Shown piece after piece: positions 1-11,182 of a DNA stretch of 64,000 nt. The notes under the pieces were generated by a model, which was not told the DNA's origin, ran no database searches, and saw nothing but the letters and a program-made list of their open reading frames with translations. The stretch lies in NCBI GenBank assembly GCA_035079385.1, contig JAVHKY010000058.1, forward strand, positions 806,001 through 870,000, read 5' to 3'. The first letter of the stretch is position 1; every line of letters begins with the position of its first letter. The DNA comes from Aspidiotus rigidus (Eukaryota; Arthropoda; Insecta; Hemiptera; Diaspididae). Made by a program: the position numbers and the translations under genes.

Positions 1-1109
1 ACAATAAAATTATACAATATTGCTCGGATGACGTGACTTTCGCATGTGAATACTGAAAAATGACATACTTTCAGCAATTGGATTACCATTTGTTAAAAAA
101 TTATCTAAACTTATCTGAGAGTAATTACGATAAAGACAAAATTATCTTTTTGTCTGAAATTTTTTTCCGTAAAACTCATAGGAGAGAAGATACACTAATT
201 TTCAGGAAGGGGAGTAGTTCCTGAGAGGAGGAGGGAGTGGAAGAAATGGCACCCAAGTCTAATTTATACCAAGTACATTCTTGGTTAGGAATCAGTCATC
301 AAAATGCATTTGAAATGCCGATCGCACGGATTTGGGAATTCGAATTTCTATCCAATTTCGTCGAAGTAGAAGACTTCAATTATTTATGCCTATACATTCC
401 ACGATGAAACGACGCAGCCAACTATAACTTTCATCCTTCGCCACGGCTTTAAAAGGAGCAATCTTTCATTTTTAAGCCCCGTATCAACGATTGTCCACTA
501 TAATAGGAAAGGACATTCGCAGAATCTCAGTAAAATTGGTACCATACGAACATAGCCCATTCGTCCAAAACAACGGCTCTTTTCTTTTACAGTATATCGA
601 TATTATTTGGATAGTAGCGGAATCATTCTCCCACCAATTTTGCAATGCGGTTGATAAAAATCAATCACCTACTAATGTACTCGATTAAAATTTCATTGTA
701 GGCCTCTCGGATGTCTTCCAAAAATTCTACTTCATCTCCTTTTAAAAACAACGAAACAAAATATTCATGTATTTTATTCAGCACAAAGTACTGTACATGG
801 CTAGCCTTTGTACATCATCAGATTTCGTGTTCCAATCAACATTGGTCGCGTCATGTTCTCGATTCGATGATGTTTCAGTATTCGAGTGAAATGAAAATAA
901 ATTACCTAGGTATTATCGAAAATTACCGTATTTGATATAATAGAATAAAAATAATACAGTAGTAATAATAATAGTAATGGAATAACAGCCGCTTTAAGCC
1001 TGATTTACTAGATTTTGGGTTTATATTCTAATTGCGACTTCCAAGTATTATAGTGGTCTATTGAAAAAATTTTAAATTACGGAGGCGATCGCTTAAAAGA
1101 GGAAATAAA
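1..1109. other. Intergenic stretch, no confident gene
   Basis: AT-rich DNA without a convincing gene. On the minus strand a stretch of about 47 codons ending at the stop at 665-667 reads as plausible protein (LKGDEVEFLEDIREAYNEIL lies within it). It has no start codon, no family resemblance I recognise, and stops on its upstream side. It could be a lone exon or a pseudogene scrap. Plus-strand reading frames at 491-688 and 711-935 are short, low-complexity and lie antisense to this stretch; I do not call them. Confidence 0.4.
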
Positions 1110-2030
1110 TTACAAAAAATGATTAGTTTCATACTGTTCACATGTAAATTCGATTTTATATTTTTTCATTAATTCGTTTTTTATTTTCGTCACTTCACCG
1201 TCCAGTTCTGCATTCTTTTTAAACTGTTCACCCATCATAGGAAAAAATACACTATCAGAGCCAATATCTGCGATACGTTCGAGTTTTTTATCAGTCGTTT
1301 GTATAGCTTCGTCAAGCTGCTTTTGAACTTGGTCCACCAAAGTCGTCTTTGCCAACCGAAAAAGAGCTTGGGCGAGGAGATGACGTTGGAACGATTGACA
1401 TTTTTCCTGCACGGTCTTTTCGCGTTCTTCAAATTTAGGCCCGAACCCAATGCGGTGTTTCGTGTATTTTGCGTTCAGATCGTTTTCGAAACATTTTTCC
1501 GACGAGTGCTTCAAAATGATTTGCCTCATGGTTAGTGGAAAATATGAATTGCCCAGTGGGACCTCTGCGAGTTTCTTTGCCGCTTTTTGTAGCTCCTCTT
1601 TGTACAATTTAGTTAGCGAAGCGTCGCTTGAAATTGTTGATTCAATTTTTTCGAGCATCTTCTTTTCTCGTGACGCCTGCAGATCCTCATTGGACAATTT
1701 CTCCGAAGTATCTGCGTTGTGTGCGACGTACCAGGCAGAATCGAAAAGAATATTGTTCACGTCCTCCATTAGTGGTAATTTGAATAACAAATTTGTACTC
1801 GCTATCGCAATTTTTTGAAGTTCTGTTCCACTAGGCGGGTAGTTACGAAAACGATGGCTTAGTCCAAATACGGCATCGTACAGAGCGAATGATCTAGCGA
1901 CAAGCTCCTGATCCTTTGGTAAACTCGATTCGCACCATTGTGAGAAATGCGTGCCGGTCTGCTCGTTTGCGCTTACTCTTTTGTGAGCTAAATAAAAAAT
2001 TACGTGAAATAGAACAACGAATGACTTCAT
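1110..2030 (-). CDS. Secreted protein of unknown function (single exon)
   Basis: I do not recognise the family. The frame is open for 339 codons from an ATG at 2129, but I prefer the ATG at 2030 (306 residues). It has A at -3, whereas the upstream ATG has TTT before it. It also begins directly with a classic signal peptide: MKSF, then a hydrophobic core VVLFHVIFYLA, then a likely cleavage site after RVSA and before NEQ. The mature chain is about 280 residues, charged and largely helical-looking, with only four cysteines (in QWCES, EKCFE, EKCQS and FTCEQ), which could make two disulfides. There is no transmembrane segment after the signal and no known motif. The absence of introns and stops over 900 bp in transposon-rich DNA suggests a real, fairly young gene or retrocopy. 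A secreted salivary or effector-type role in a feeding insect is possible but is pure inference. Confidence 0.65.
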   Translation of the reverse strand: MKSFVVLFHVIFYLAHKRVSANEQTGTHFSQWCESSLPKDQELVARSFALYDAVFGLSHRFRNYPPSGTELQKIAIASTNLLFKLPLMEDVNNILFDSAWYVAHNADTSEKLSNEDLQASREKKMLEKIESTISSDASLTKLYKEELQKAAKKLAEVPLGNSYFPLTMRQIILKHSSEKCFENDLNAKYTKHRIGFGPKFEEREKTVQEKCQSFQRHLLAQALFRLAKTTLVDQVQKQLDEAIQTTDKKLERIADIGSDSVFFPMMGEQFKKNAELDGEVTKIKNELMKKYKIEFTCEQYETNHFL

Positions 2031-2497
2031 ATTAAGAAACGTTGGCAACTTAAAAGTACAAACTATAGTCCGCGCGCAGACAAGTAATCGAATGATACTA
2101 TAAACCAAGTAGGTTTTAGCATATGACATAAATTTTGAATAAAGATGACGAATGACCTCATTGGAATTTCATGAGGCGTAAATTATTTCACCGCATATTG
2201 ATCTTCCGGGATTTGTAATCTGGTGTCCTTGCACGAAGAAATTCGAATAGGTATTAAGTACAAAAAATTTTGTATGTTCATACAGACTCTGACGACTACA
2301 CCCAGATTTCAAATACTGTACGATTTATTTTTATGGAAAGTGTTTCGCGATTCTTCGAATTACCCAGACGTCAAAACTACGTACAGAAACGTATGATTCT
2401 CACTCTTTCTTTCTTCTCTTGATGCAATATTATTATATTTTGCAAAACTGACAAAAAATACATCGATAATGTAGGCCTACACCATAGAATTACGAGT
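2031..2497. other. Upstream flank of the secreted-protein gene
   Basis: Non-coding, AT-rich. It should contain the minus-strand promoter of the gene ending at 2030, but I see no clear TATA box. Nothing else is recognisable. Confidence 0.3.
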
Positions 2498-2498
2498 T

Positions 2499-3445
2499 TT
2501 TTTTTTTTTTTTTTTACGAGCCCTTCGACTACTCAACGGTCATTAGCTAGAAGAGAGTTGTTCGGATTAAATGGATTTGTAGTAATAGGTGGATCGGAGG
2601 AAGTTTAAGATGTTGAATATTGTTTTTGAATTTTTGAAAAAAGCAGACGGGGTATGGGAGGAAACAGAAAATAAGTGTCTGATGTTTTTGAGAGAAGGGC
2701 AAAGAAAAAAGGGAGAGACAGATAAATTCGCAGTTTGGCAGTATTGGCATGAGTGAGGGGCAGAGAGTCTGAGGATAAGGGAGGAGTGGGCTACACGAGT
2801 AAGTTCAATTTGTAGTCGAGTTACAACTATTTCACCGCAGCGTGAGGGACGGATTGAAGAGGACCAGAGGGTCGGGTATTTATTAACTGAGCCAAGTTAG
2901 TTGCAGGGTTGAGAAGTCCACAGGTTGTGCCATGATCAGGTAATTTGTGAACGGTAGAATGTTTTAAGTCATAGGCTGTACAAAAAAAAAAAGCGATCAG
3001 TGATTGAGGAAAGACGCAAGGCTTACTTAGCAGCCAAGTCCACTGCGTCATGTTCCGGTAGATCGATATGATTATGGAGCCAGAGGAAAGCATTTGAAGA
3101 CAGAGAAAATGTTAAGGTGTGCAGGACTAAGAGAATGCGCTGTGCGATAGGATTGGAAGAGTAAAGGTATTGCATGGCTTGGAGAGAGAAGAGAGAGTCA
3201 GAGGGCAGGAGGAATTTACAGAGTTGAGGGAGAAAAGTGAGGTGAGTAAGGCAGGTGTAGATGGCAGAAAGTTTATTAGAATATAAGGAGGTCGGGTTTT
3301 TCAAACGAAAGTGTGAGATTTCACCATTGATAGAGAAGGCGTAGCCAGTTTGGAACCATCTGTAAAGCACAGGTTGTAGGAAGGGAAGTCGTTATCAATT
3401 ATGTCATTAATGTGTCTTATGTAGGTTACATTGGCCGATTTTGAT
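2499..3445 (-). mobile_element. 5'-truncated RNase H-bearing LINE, copy 1
   Basis: The 3' tail appears on the plus strand as a T run (2499-2517) followed by ACGAGC, that is GCTCGT plus poly(A) on the coding strand. The coding strand then reads, in several shifted frames, the end of a LINE ORF2: an RNase H start with FTDGSK near 3340-3365, later a DSLFSLQA segment, a LPEHDAVDLAAK segment ending near 3023, a C-terminal domain with CQYCQ and a later CP (2690-2790), and the last residues ending near 2570. The same order occurs in the copy at 10303-11170. The His of the terminal CCHC knuckle is lost here and several frameshifts are present, so it is dead. The 5' truncation lies near 3445; I found no clear target duplication. 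Confidence 0.75.
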
Positions 3446-5846
3446 TGAGTTGAAATTGAAAAATAGTAACTTTTGTGGTTCGATGTAAATATTATTGAAA
3501 AATCAAATCGCTGTCGATGATCTAAAATAGTCGTTTAGAACAATATTCACGTTTCCAAATTCTCCTTATATTCATGAATGATTTGAATATGTATCAATTT
3601 TGACAAGTATAATCTTGAATAAAGGCAGTGATTAAGCCATCTATGAAGAACGACGGGATAAAATGTATCTGAAATACCTTTGGAAATATTTTAGTGAGAT
3701 TGTAGGAGTACTAAAAATTTTTTTTATCAGAGAAAGTTGTATTTTTGATGGTAAAAATCATAAAAAAATTGGTTATTGTCAATTTTCGTTATGAAGCACC
3801 ACTTGAAAAAATATGGATATTTTTTCTTTAAATACGTAGATAATAATTCAATACATGATATATTTTTTTTTCAGAATTGCAGCCTGAAAAGAACCTTGAA
3901 AATGAGTGTTAAAAAAGACTAAAATAGGTTATTCGGCAAGAAAATTGATTGGAAAATTCCAATAAAATTATCAGTTGATTTGCCTCAAGAAATACTTTCC
4001 AAAACTCCCTGAGATATGAATTTTTAAAGAAAATGTCATTATTTGCCCATATTATTTTAAGGATATATAGGGGGTAAAAATCTGAAATTCTTTTTAAAAA
4101 TTGTTTTTAATATCAACAAACATTTACCGATGCATGAATATGATATTTGACCGGGAGCCGATGGCTCATTGAAACCCGGCTATAGTCTTTGCTCATTATA
4201 TCTGATTTTAGTGGGATAATGTTTCTTAATATTATTCTAATTTCATCTTATTTCTTAATATTTTAATATCAAATAAAAAATACGATCAAGTTGAATTATA
4301 TTCTCGGATGGAAACGATATACATAATCGAGTTAATATTGAATGAGTTGTACAAGTTGGATCAGCTGAGTAAATTAAATAGTGTATTTTAAAAAATATTT
4401 GTTCTAAGTATATCAAAACTCGTGTATCCATGTGAGAGAAACGTTGGAAAATATTGTAGAGAAATCAGATGTATTTTTCAACCGGTGTCCCAATTTTCAA
4501 TTACTTATTTCTTAGTCAAGACTTAATTCAAGAGACTAGAGAGCTCATGTTTCAACATCATTCTTACCTACTTCCATCGATATTTTGTTTAAAGATTGAA
4601 TTGTGACTCCGCAAATAGCTGACCACTTGGATAGTGATTAATGATTATATATTTACTACCTTTCCTCTGTTTTGCGAAACAAATTTTGCTCTAAAACCGT
4701 GTGTAATTTTCTATAAACTTGAAAACATTATTCTGTGTACGAATCTGAGATTTTCATAATTATTATAAGTTAAATCTTATTTCTCAAAGGGGATAATTTA
4801 TTGGCCCGATAAAAAAGATGGTTCAAACGATAGGTAATGGAACAAGCAAATAGCATGCAAAGCAATAAAATTGATTGTTTGACCTTTTTATGAACAGTTG
4901 ATTAGTAATTATAAGCAGTAAGTTAAAAAAAACATTATCCATGATTTGAGGACGATAATTTATTTTGAATGCACGATAATGGATTATTATTTCACCTGAT
5001 CGAAATCTGATAATTTTTTTTTCTTCATTTTCTATCAACATTTTTGTAAAATCATTCTTTTTTTTTTCTTTTCTTTTCTTTTCCATTAACATTTTTGTAA
5101 AATCATTCATTTTTTCGACTTTTTCGCAATATTAGCTTTTTTTTATCGCTGACACTATATCGTTCACCTTCAATTTCTTATTGCGAGATACGATTATTTA
5201 TCATTTTATTATCGTTCATTACGTTTTCTTACTGTTCTAATAAGTTTCTTAATGTGTAATAGGTATCTCAATTTATTGTGCTTCGTATATAATATTGCTG
5301 AACGTGATTACCTACTGTGCATACTATCTTTTTTAATTTTCATTTCCGCTTTTTCATCGGGCCGATAAATCCATACCTTTCTCAAATTTATATAGATCAA
5401 ATCAAATTTCTTTATTCTCCGATGCAAATCAAAGAAAGAAGAAAAAAGAAAACAATAAAAAAACACATGTTTGATGGAGTACAATTTCTCTAAAATTCAA
5501 GGAACTTTTTTTGGAGGAAAAAGGAAATTAGTTTATCCAATATTATTTCATTAGTAGGCTATAATATGGTATTCGTCTGATCTGCAAAAACGTGAGAAGA
5601 TAAGATAATCAAAAGTTATTATTATTTTGTTTTTTTTTTTCGATCCTAGCCCATCAGAAGAGAGAAAAAGTTCTCATCTATGGTATGAAAGTTCCAATTG
5701 CGACAAACCTGAAAAATCGAAAAAAAAAAAAATTGAAACGAATCGAAAACCTATGACTGAAAAATAGTTTGGTTAACTGGGAAGGAAAAAATATGACTTA
5801 TTTTAGTCAAGATATGTTTACTAAATTTCTGCCCGAAAATTGAGAA
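3446..5846. other. AT-rich non-coding DNA
   Basis: No coding pattern, only homopolymer runs and low-complexity sequence (for example the T/C-rich tract near 5020-5100, which makes a spurious lysine-rich minus-strand frame). A small imperfect stem, CCGGG..CCCGG, occurs near 4151-4182 and may be chance. Confidence 0.4.
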
Positions 5847-5860
5847 ATGTATTTTTTCTA
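5847..5860 (+). repeat. Target-site duplication, left copy (Jockey LINE)
   Basis: ATGTATTTTTTCTA here is repeated exactly at 10047-10060, directly after the A-rich 3' end of the LINE. A few flanking A residues could lengthen it to 16 bp. Confidence 0.92.
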
Positions 5861-6292
5861 CTTTAAATTACCCAGTAATTTCCTGTCAGCTTCGGTATCA
5901 GGATTAGGGTTATCTAGTATTACCTTTAGCTTACGATATTCGGTAGAGCTAGTAGTTAGAATTTTTAACTCACCTTTTTGGAGGGCTTTCATTTCGCCAA
6001 TGTCTACGCCGTGTTTAGCAATTAGTGCGTTGAAGACAGATATAGATCTGATGCCGGAGACAAAGAAGGGAGGCGGTTTACTCTCGCTAGGACCTGCGGA
6101 GTTTACAGTCTCAACTGATGGATTTGAGCCGGAACTGTCCATTTGTTCCGTGGTGTCCTTGTCGGGATTTTTGGGATTAAGAAACCGTCTTATTCCCAGT
6201 TTGCTTCGCATCGATGCATTTTCACTAGTTAAGTCTAACACTTTTTGTTTGAGCTGACTCACTTTTAGGATTAGATCTTCAATTGTAGACAT
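5861..6292 (-). pseudogene. LINE ORF1 (gag), N-terminal part in inverted segment
   Basis: The first part of the Jockey-type nucleic-acid-binding protein, on the minus strand because of the 5' inversion. The likely start is the ATG at 6292 (MSTIEDLILKVSQLKQKV), although the frame is open upstream to 6388. The first 35 residues have heptad-spaced Leu/Ile/Val, fitting a short coiled coil for self-association. A Ser/Pro/Gly-rich linker follows, then a region ending TEADRKLLGNLK that is repeated at the start of the plus-strand part (6425-6462). The segment 6293-6424 would be the element's 5' UTR and internal promoter. Confidence 0.85.
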
Positions 6293-6424
6293 GTTTGCTA
6301 GCCGGCGAACCGGTTTTGCTTCAAAGTTACTATTTGAACACTTTTTGAAACGCGCGGAAACCTGTACGAGTGGTGTGTACGTGAACAAGCAAAGGCGCGT
6401 GTTATCGATAATGCTACACGAATG

Positions 6425-7291
6425 ATACCGAAGCTGACAGGAAATTACTGGGTAATTTAAAGTATCACACCTACCAACTGAAACAAGATAAGCCTTATAC
6501 CGTCTACATAAGGCACATTCACCCTTCTACAGACGTCAACGATATCGCTGACGCGCTAGCCGTCTACGAACATACTGTGAAAACAGTTACCAACGTACAA
6601 ATACGTAAGACCGTGAACGAACGATGAACGGACAATGATTAAACTACCGCTCTTCAAGGTAGAACTTGTACCTAGCCCTACGAATAAAGAGATATTCAAT
6701 ATCTCCTCGCTGCTTCACTACAAGGTCGCCATCGAGACGCCCAGAAAAACCAGCGTCGTACCGCAATGCAAGAAGTGTCAACAGATAGGCCACTCCCAAA
6801 ACTACTGTACAAAAACACCCAGATGTGTTAAATGCGGGGAAGCCCACGCGTTTAAAGATTGTAAACTCTCGAAATCCGCTCCACCCAAATGTGCAAACTG
6901 TGCCGGCCCGCACACTGCGAACTATCGCGGTTGCCAGTTCTTTCGAACTAAGCAAACAAAAGAACCCGAGTTGTCAGCAGTGCAACGTATACGCACTGAA
7001 ATTACGCCTACCACGGGTAGAGCAGACAACCCAACACGCACTTACGCTAGAGCAGCCAAACCTCCTCATGCGAGTGAGGGACCGTCTAACAAAGATCGAT
7101 TCAATGTTGCCCAGCATACTGTTGGTACTAGTAATAATAACGAACTTAGCTCAATCCTAACCATACTCAAGCGTATAGAAAACTCTCAAGCCGAGCTCAA
7201 ATTGACCCTTGACCAGCTCTCGGCCAGGGTGTCTCACCTAGAGGAATGCAAAGGTACTCCCAGTCCGAAGCGCAAAGCACCTCGATCATGA
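6425..7291 (+). pseudogene. LINE ORF1 (gag), C-terminal part with three zinc knuckles
   Basis: This continues the gag protein interrupted by the inversion. From 6427 the frame starts with the repeated TEADRKLLGNLK and runs on to a stop at 6625-6627; the product then resumes one frame over from about 6617 and ends at TGA 7289-7291. It contains PLFKVEL and PRK motifs typical before Jockey zinc knuckles, then three knuckles: CX2CX4HX4C (from 6767), CX2CX3HX4C and CX2CX3HX6C (to about 6937). A Ser/Thr/Pro-rich tail and a basic end (KRKAPRS) follow. The one-base frameshift near 6615-6627 and loss of the N-terminus make it non-functional. The antisense frame 6644-6955 is a shadow. Confidence 0.9.
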
Positions 7292-9948
7292 TGCCGCAAC
7301 AATGTGTCAAAATCCTCGCATGGAACGCCAACGGCCTTCCTCAACGTTGGCATGAACTAAATTACTTCATATCCACTAACGCGATAGACATCGCGTTAAT
7401 CTCGGAAACCCACCTGGTGTCACATCGACATTTTCGGAAAATCCCAGGATTCTCGACGTACTGCTGTCATCACCCAAGCGGCACCGCACGCGGTGGCAGC
7501 TTAGTACTAGTCAAAAACAGCATTGATCACCACGACCTCGGTGCCTACTCAACAGCAGGAATACAAGCCTCAGTTGTCACGGTCAAATTAAGAAACTCAC
7601 TAGTCAACGTTGGTAGTATCTACTGCCCGCCCGGCATACAGCTAAACGAAGTACACTTTAGTACATTCTTCAATACGCTTGGTGAGCGTTGGGTCGTTGG
7701 CGGCGACTTCAACGCCAAACATCTCGCATGGGGCTCACGCTTAACTTCTCCTCGTGGTAAAGCGCTCTACTCTGCCATCTGCAGTCGCAAATGCAACGCC
7801 ATACCGCCAAATAAACCCACACATTGGCCAACCGATGTCAATAAAAGACCCGATATTATTGACTTCTTCATCTCGCGTAACTTCTCGAGTAATTGCACTA
7901 GCATTGACTGCCTTGAAGAGCTGTCCGGTAATCATCTCCCGATAGTTCTCTCTATCTCTAGCTCGATAGAGAAAATCAAAATCGCTCCCAGACTTACCAA
8001 CAGAACTACCAACTGGACTACATATCGCGAAAACTTGGATGCTCTACTACCCAGGAGCGAAAAAATTTACTCTAAAAGCCAGCTCAACGAAGCAGCAGAA
8101 CGATTCGCCACCAACCTCTCAACCGCGGCAAAATCGACGACTCGCTACCGTGAATACATCCCAAAATCTCAATCCTACCCTATCGCGATCAGGCAACTGG
8201 TCAAATTACGTAGGAGGCTGAGACGCAAATGGATAAGAACAAGGAACCCAGCTGACAAGACTGCCTTCAATCGAGTGAACAAAAAGGTCAAAGAAGAGCT
8301 AAAAACCCACAACGAGGACTCGTTCCAGAGTTATCTGCTATCACTATCTCCTACTAAGGATACTGACTACTCTCTGTGGAAGGCCACCAAGTGAATAGGA
8401 AGACCCGCTAACGAGATCCCTCCACTGAAAGACGACAAAGGGGAGTGGGCCAGGAACAACTCCAGCAAAGCCAAAATACTCGCCGAGTATCTGGAAAAGA
8501 CCTTTGAGCCGAATGACATTGAATCAGACGTCACTCCAAATGCTGACGTCGGCCGCTCAGGAATGATTAAAAACACCTCACCGTTGGAGGTGGCCAAGGA
8601 AATTGACCACCTCAACCCCAAGAAATCGTCAGGACCTGATGAAATCAACGTGGACATGCTGAAAAACCTCTCTAAGAAAGGCATAGCGTATCTCACAAAG
8701 CTGATCAACAAAGCGTTCTACTTAAAGTTTGTCCCAGCAGCTTGGAAACGAGCAAACGTGATCTGCATCCTCAAACCGGGCAAACCACCGGATGAAGTCA
8801 CATCTTACCGACCGATCTCTCTATTACCCATCATAGCCAAAATCTTCGAGCGGATTCTCCTAATGCGCCTCAAAGAACAAATCGCTCAGCAACAATCTCT
8901 CCCCGACATACAATACGGTTTTCGCGAAAAACACAGCACCATTGAACAGGTCCATCGGCTGGCCAACTACGTATCTTAAGCACTGGAAAACAAAGAGTTC
9001 AGCCCGGCAGTTTTCCTAGACGTTTCGAGAGCCTTTGACCGGGTCTGGCACGAAGGACTCGTACACAAACTTGGCAAAATACTCCCACCTGCCTATTGCG
9101 CGCTCATTAAGGAGTACCTAAAGGAAAGGTACTTCCGTGTCAAAATCGGATCTGACTATTCCAACTACACTCCGATTAAAGCCGGAGTGCCGCAGGGAAG
9201 TGTCATCGGCCCCACTCTGTACCTGCTATACACGCACGACATACCTCATGATACAAACACCTTTCTCGCACTATTTGCCGACGACACCGTTGTCTCCGCC
9301 CGACATGCTGACTACAACACGGCAGTCGACCAAGTACAAAACATGTTAAACCGCATCCACACATGGACACGAAAGTGGAAAATAGCCGTCAACGACTCCA
9401 AATCTGTGCGCGTCGATTTTGCACTGCGCACCCACAGCTTTACCCCATCTACCTGGGATGGCCATCAAATCCCAATGGCAAACGCAGCTAGATACCTCGG
9501 GCTACATCTTGACGCTAAACTCAACTGGGCCGAACACGTCAAATAGAAACGTGATTTCCTAAACATTAAGTTTAGGAAGCACTACTGGCTCATTGGGCGC
9601 CACTCCAAGCTATCCTTGGACAACAAGCGCCTAATTTACCTAGCTGCCTTCAAACCATCCTGGACCTACGGACTGCCAGTTTGGGGCACCACGAAAACTT
9701 GCCATCGTAATACGATTCAACGTTTTCAAAATAAAGTCCTGCGTACTATTACCTCAGCCCCCTGGTTCATCACGAACAACCAACTACACAACGACCTGGC
9801 GATGGAAACGGTCGATCAAACCTATCAGCGACACGTGGAGAGCTACATCGACAGACTCCACGAACACCCGAACCTCACAGCCATCCAGCTGCTTGATACC
9901 ACGAGCAACACGCGGAGGCTTCGAAGGCAACAAGTCTTTGACTCCTAA
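7288..9948 (+). pseudogene. LINE ORF2: AP endonuclease plus reverse transcriptase, three nonsense codons
   Basis: The frame opens at 7246, but the likely start is the ATG at 7288, which overlaps the ORF1 stop as ATGA (a stop-reinitiation arrangement common in Jockey elements). One frame runs to 9948 with stops only at TGA 8392-8394, TAA 8977-8979 and TAG 9544-9546. Endonuclease motifs: LAWNANGL, ISETHL (catalytic Glu), GGDFNAKHLAWGS (Asp/Asn) and GNHLPI (His) near 7920-7945. Reverse transcriptase motifs: SSGPDEI, SYRPISLLP, FLDVSRAFDRVW (motif A), GVPQGSVIGP (motif B) and FADDT (motif C, about 9270-9290). The C-terminal part has no RNase H. The catalytic motifs are intact, so decay is recent and limited to nonsense changes. 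It would nick target DNA and copy its own RNA there. Confidence 0.93.
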
Positions 9949-10046
9949 TCGCGTTGTGCATATTACCCGTTATTGTACCTTAGGTGTAAAATTTGTGTAA
10001 ATAGCCATAGCTAGTACTCAAAATAAATACAATATAAAAAAAAAAA

Positions 10047-10060
10047 ATGTATTTTTTCTA
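10047..10060 (+). repeat. Target-site duplication, right copy (Jockey LINE)
   Basis: Exact repeat of 5847-5860, right after the A-rich tail that ends the LINE. Confidence 0.92.
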
Positions 10061-10290
10061 TCATCTCTTTTCATACTGAGAGAAAATGTGTTAGGTATTA
10101 CTTTAGTGTGGTAGACATTCCTATTGTTCATCATTCAGTCCTTTGTGACAGAAAAAGTTTTTGGAAAGGATGTTACTCTATAATTAAAATAGATTATGTA
10201 TTTGAAAATAAGTTCTTCTGATTGAATAAACTTTCCTAGTACGAGTAATTTGTGGCTAGAGACATAATGAAAGATGAAAATTCACTAGAC
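10061..10290. other. Short non-coding spacer between two LINEs
   Basis: AT-rich, nothing recognisable. It ends at the target duplication of the next LINE. Confidence 0.4.
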
Positions 10291-10302
10291 AGGAATTCTA
10301 GC
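10291..10302 (+). repeat. Target-site duplication, left copy (RNase H LINE copy 2)
   Basis: AGGAATTCTAGC here and again at 11171-11182, directly after the poly(A) tail. Confidence 0.85.
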
Positions 10303-11170
10303 CCACTCCCTTACAGACGCATACAACTCTAACCCTATAATCCAACGCATCTTCCTCACACTACACACTTTGGAAACAATCAACACTCAAATTATCTTCA
10401 TATGGATCCCTGGACACACCAATTTCCCCGACCACGACGCAGTTGATCAAGCCGCTAAACAAGCTACCTCCCTCAGTCAAATAACTGATAATTCACCCCT
10501 ACCAACCCTAGATTACAAAAATTACTATCGTTCTCTCATCACACAATCATGGAACACTCTTTGGGAAAATCAAACAAATAATAAACTTCTCAGTATCAAA
10601 AAAAAACCGGTTCCTTGGGTATCCTCCATTCAAAACACAAGAAGAGAAGAAGTAATTCTCTCTCGTCTCAGAATTGGTCACACAAAAATTACTCACACCC
10701 ACCTCATCAGTCCCTACATCCTAACCCCTCCCTCATGTCCCCACTGTCAAAAAGACAAATTAACAGTGGAACACTTTTTTTCATGCCCCAGACTTTTACC
10801 CCTTCGCTCTTCTTCGGATACCCCCTCTTCACTCATCCAAGCACTCAAAAACAACCAGGACATCATTTCGAATACCCTACATTACCTAAGACAAACTGAC
10901 TTTTACGCTCACATCTGAACACATACATCGACTATACCTATACAACCTTCTACATACACACATTGTAAACTTTTACACACCATTACCTGAAGCAGTTACA
11001 CTCGACATTATATTCCATCCTCTTATCCTTCCTCACTTTTCGTTACTCTACCAACTTCCTTAAAATCTCCCTTTCTTATCTGTTATTTATAATATTCATA
11101 ACTTTTGTAACGCCGAGCCAATAGCCCTCGTGAAGCTCTAGTGCTCGTAAAAATAAAAAAAAAAAAAAAA
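10303..11170 (+). mobile_element. 5'-truncated RNase H-bearing LINE, copy 2
   Basis: The last 870 bp of a LINE, flanked by a 12-bp target duplication. The coding part is open from the truncation point to the stop at 10916-10918. The 3' UTR ends in a conserved tail: GCCGAGC, AATAGCCCT, then GCTCGT followed by poly(A) (11112-11170). The same tail occurs at 2499 and 14642 (minus). This is the best preserved of the four copies and defines the family. The terminal RNase H puts it in the R1/LOA/I-like group rather than Jockey; I cannot assign the clade more exactly without the reverse transcriptase part. Confidence 0.85.
10304..10918 (+). pseudogene. LINE ORF2 C-terminus: RNase H and CCHC knuckle (truncated)
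   Basis: Open frame of about 200 codons without its own start; it is the end of a longer ORF2. It begins inside RNase H (SLTDAYNSNPIIQRI, then IFIWIPGH with DHDAVDQAAK, the segment carrying the last acidic residue). It continues with TRREEVILSRLRIGHTKITH, a helical thumb-like segment, and the terminal zinc knuckle CPHCQKDKLTVEHFFSCP (10734-10790). The sequence is undamaged as far as it goes, so the copy was probably truncated at insertion and is young. Confidence 0.85.
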
Positions 11171-11182
11171 AGGAATTCTAGC
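11171..11182 (+). repeat. Target-site duplication, right copy (RNase H LINE copy 2)
   Basis: Repeat of 10291-10302. Confidence 0.85.

Larger units (their letters stand above)
5861..10046 (+). mobile_element. Jockey-clade LINE with twin-primed 5' inversion
   Basis: This is a near full-length non-LTR retrotransposon. Its order is a 5' part in inverted orientation (5861-6424), then the remainder in plus orientation (6425-10046): triple CCHC gag ORF1, overlapping ORF2 with endonuclease and reverse transcriptase, a short 3' UTR and an A-rich tail. It is bounded by a 14-bp target duplication. The inversion junction is diagnostic: 5861-5898 is the exact reverse complement of 6425-6462 (38 bp), as expected when both target strands prime reverse transcription (twin priming). 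Lack of RNase H, the three zinc knuckles and the ORF1/ORF2 overlap fit the Jockey clade. It is inactive: split ORF1, a frameshift near 6615-6627, and three nonsense codons in ORF2. The good target duplication and few lesions suggest moderate age. Confidence 0.93.

Noticed and set aside
1299..1818. Plus-strand frames over the secreted-protein gene
   Set aside because: Antisense shadows of the minus-strand gene at 1110-2030.
4151..4182. tRNA-like or SINE-like stem (CCGGG..CCCGG)
   Set aside because: No cloverleaf, A box or B box could be laid out.
4823..5110. Lysine-rich 95-codon minus frame
   Set aside because: Derived from a T/C-rich low-complexity tract that repeats a 30-bp phrase.
5847..6257. 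Plus-strand frame of 136 codons over the LINE 5' part
   Set aside because: It is antisense to ORF1 of the inverted LINE segment.
6644..6955. Minus-strand 103-codon frame
   Set aside because: Shadow of the zinc-knuckle region of LINE ORF1.
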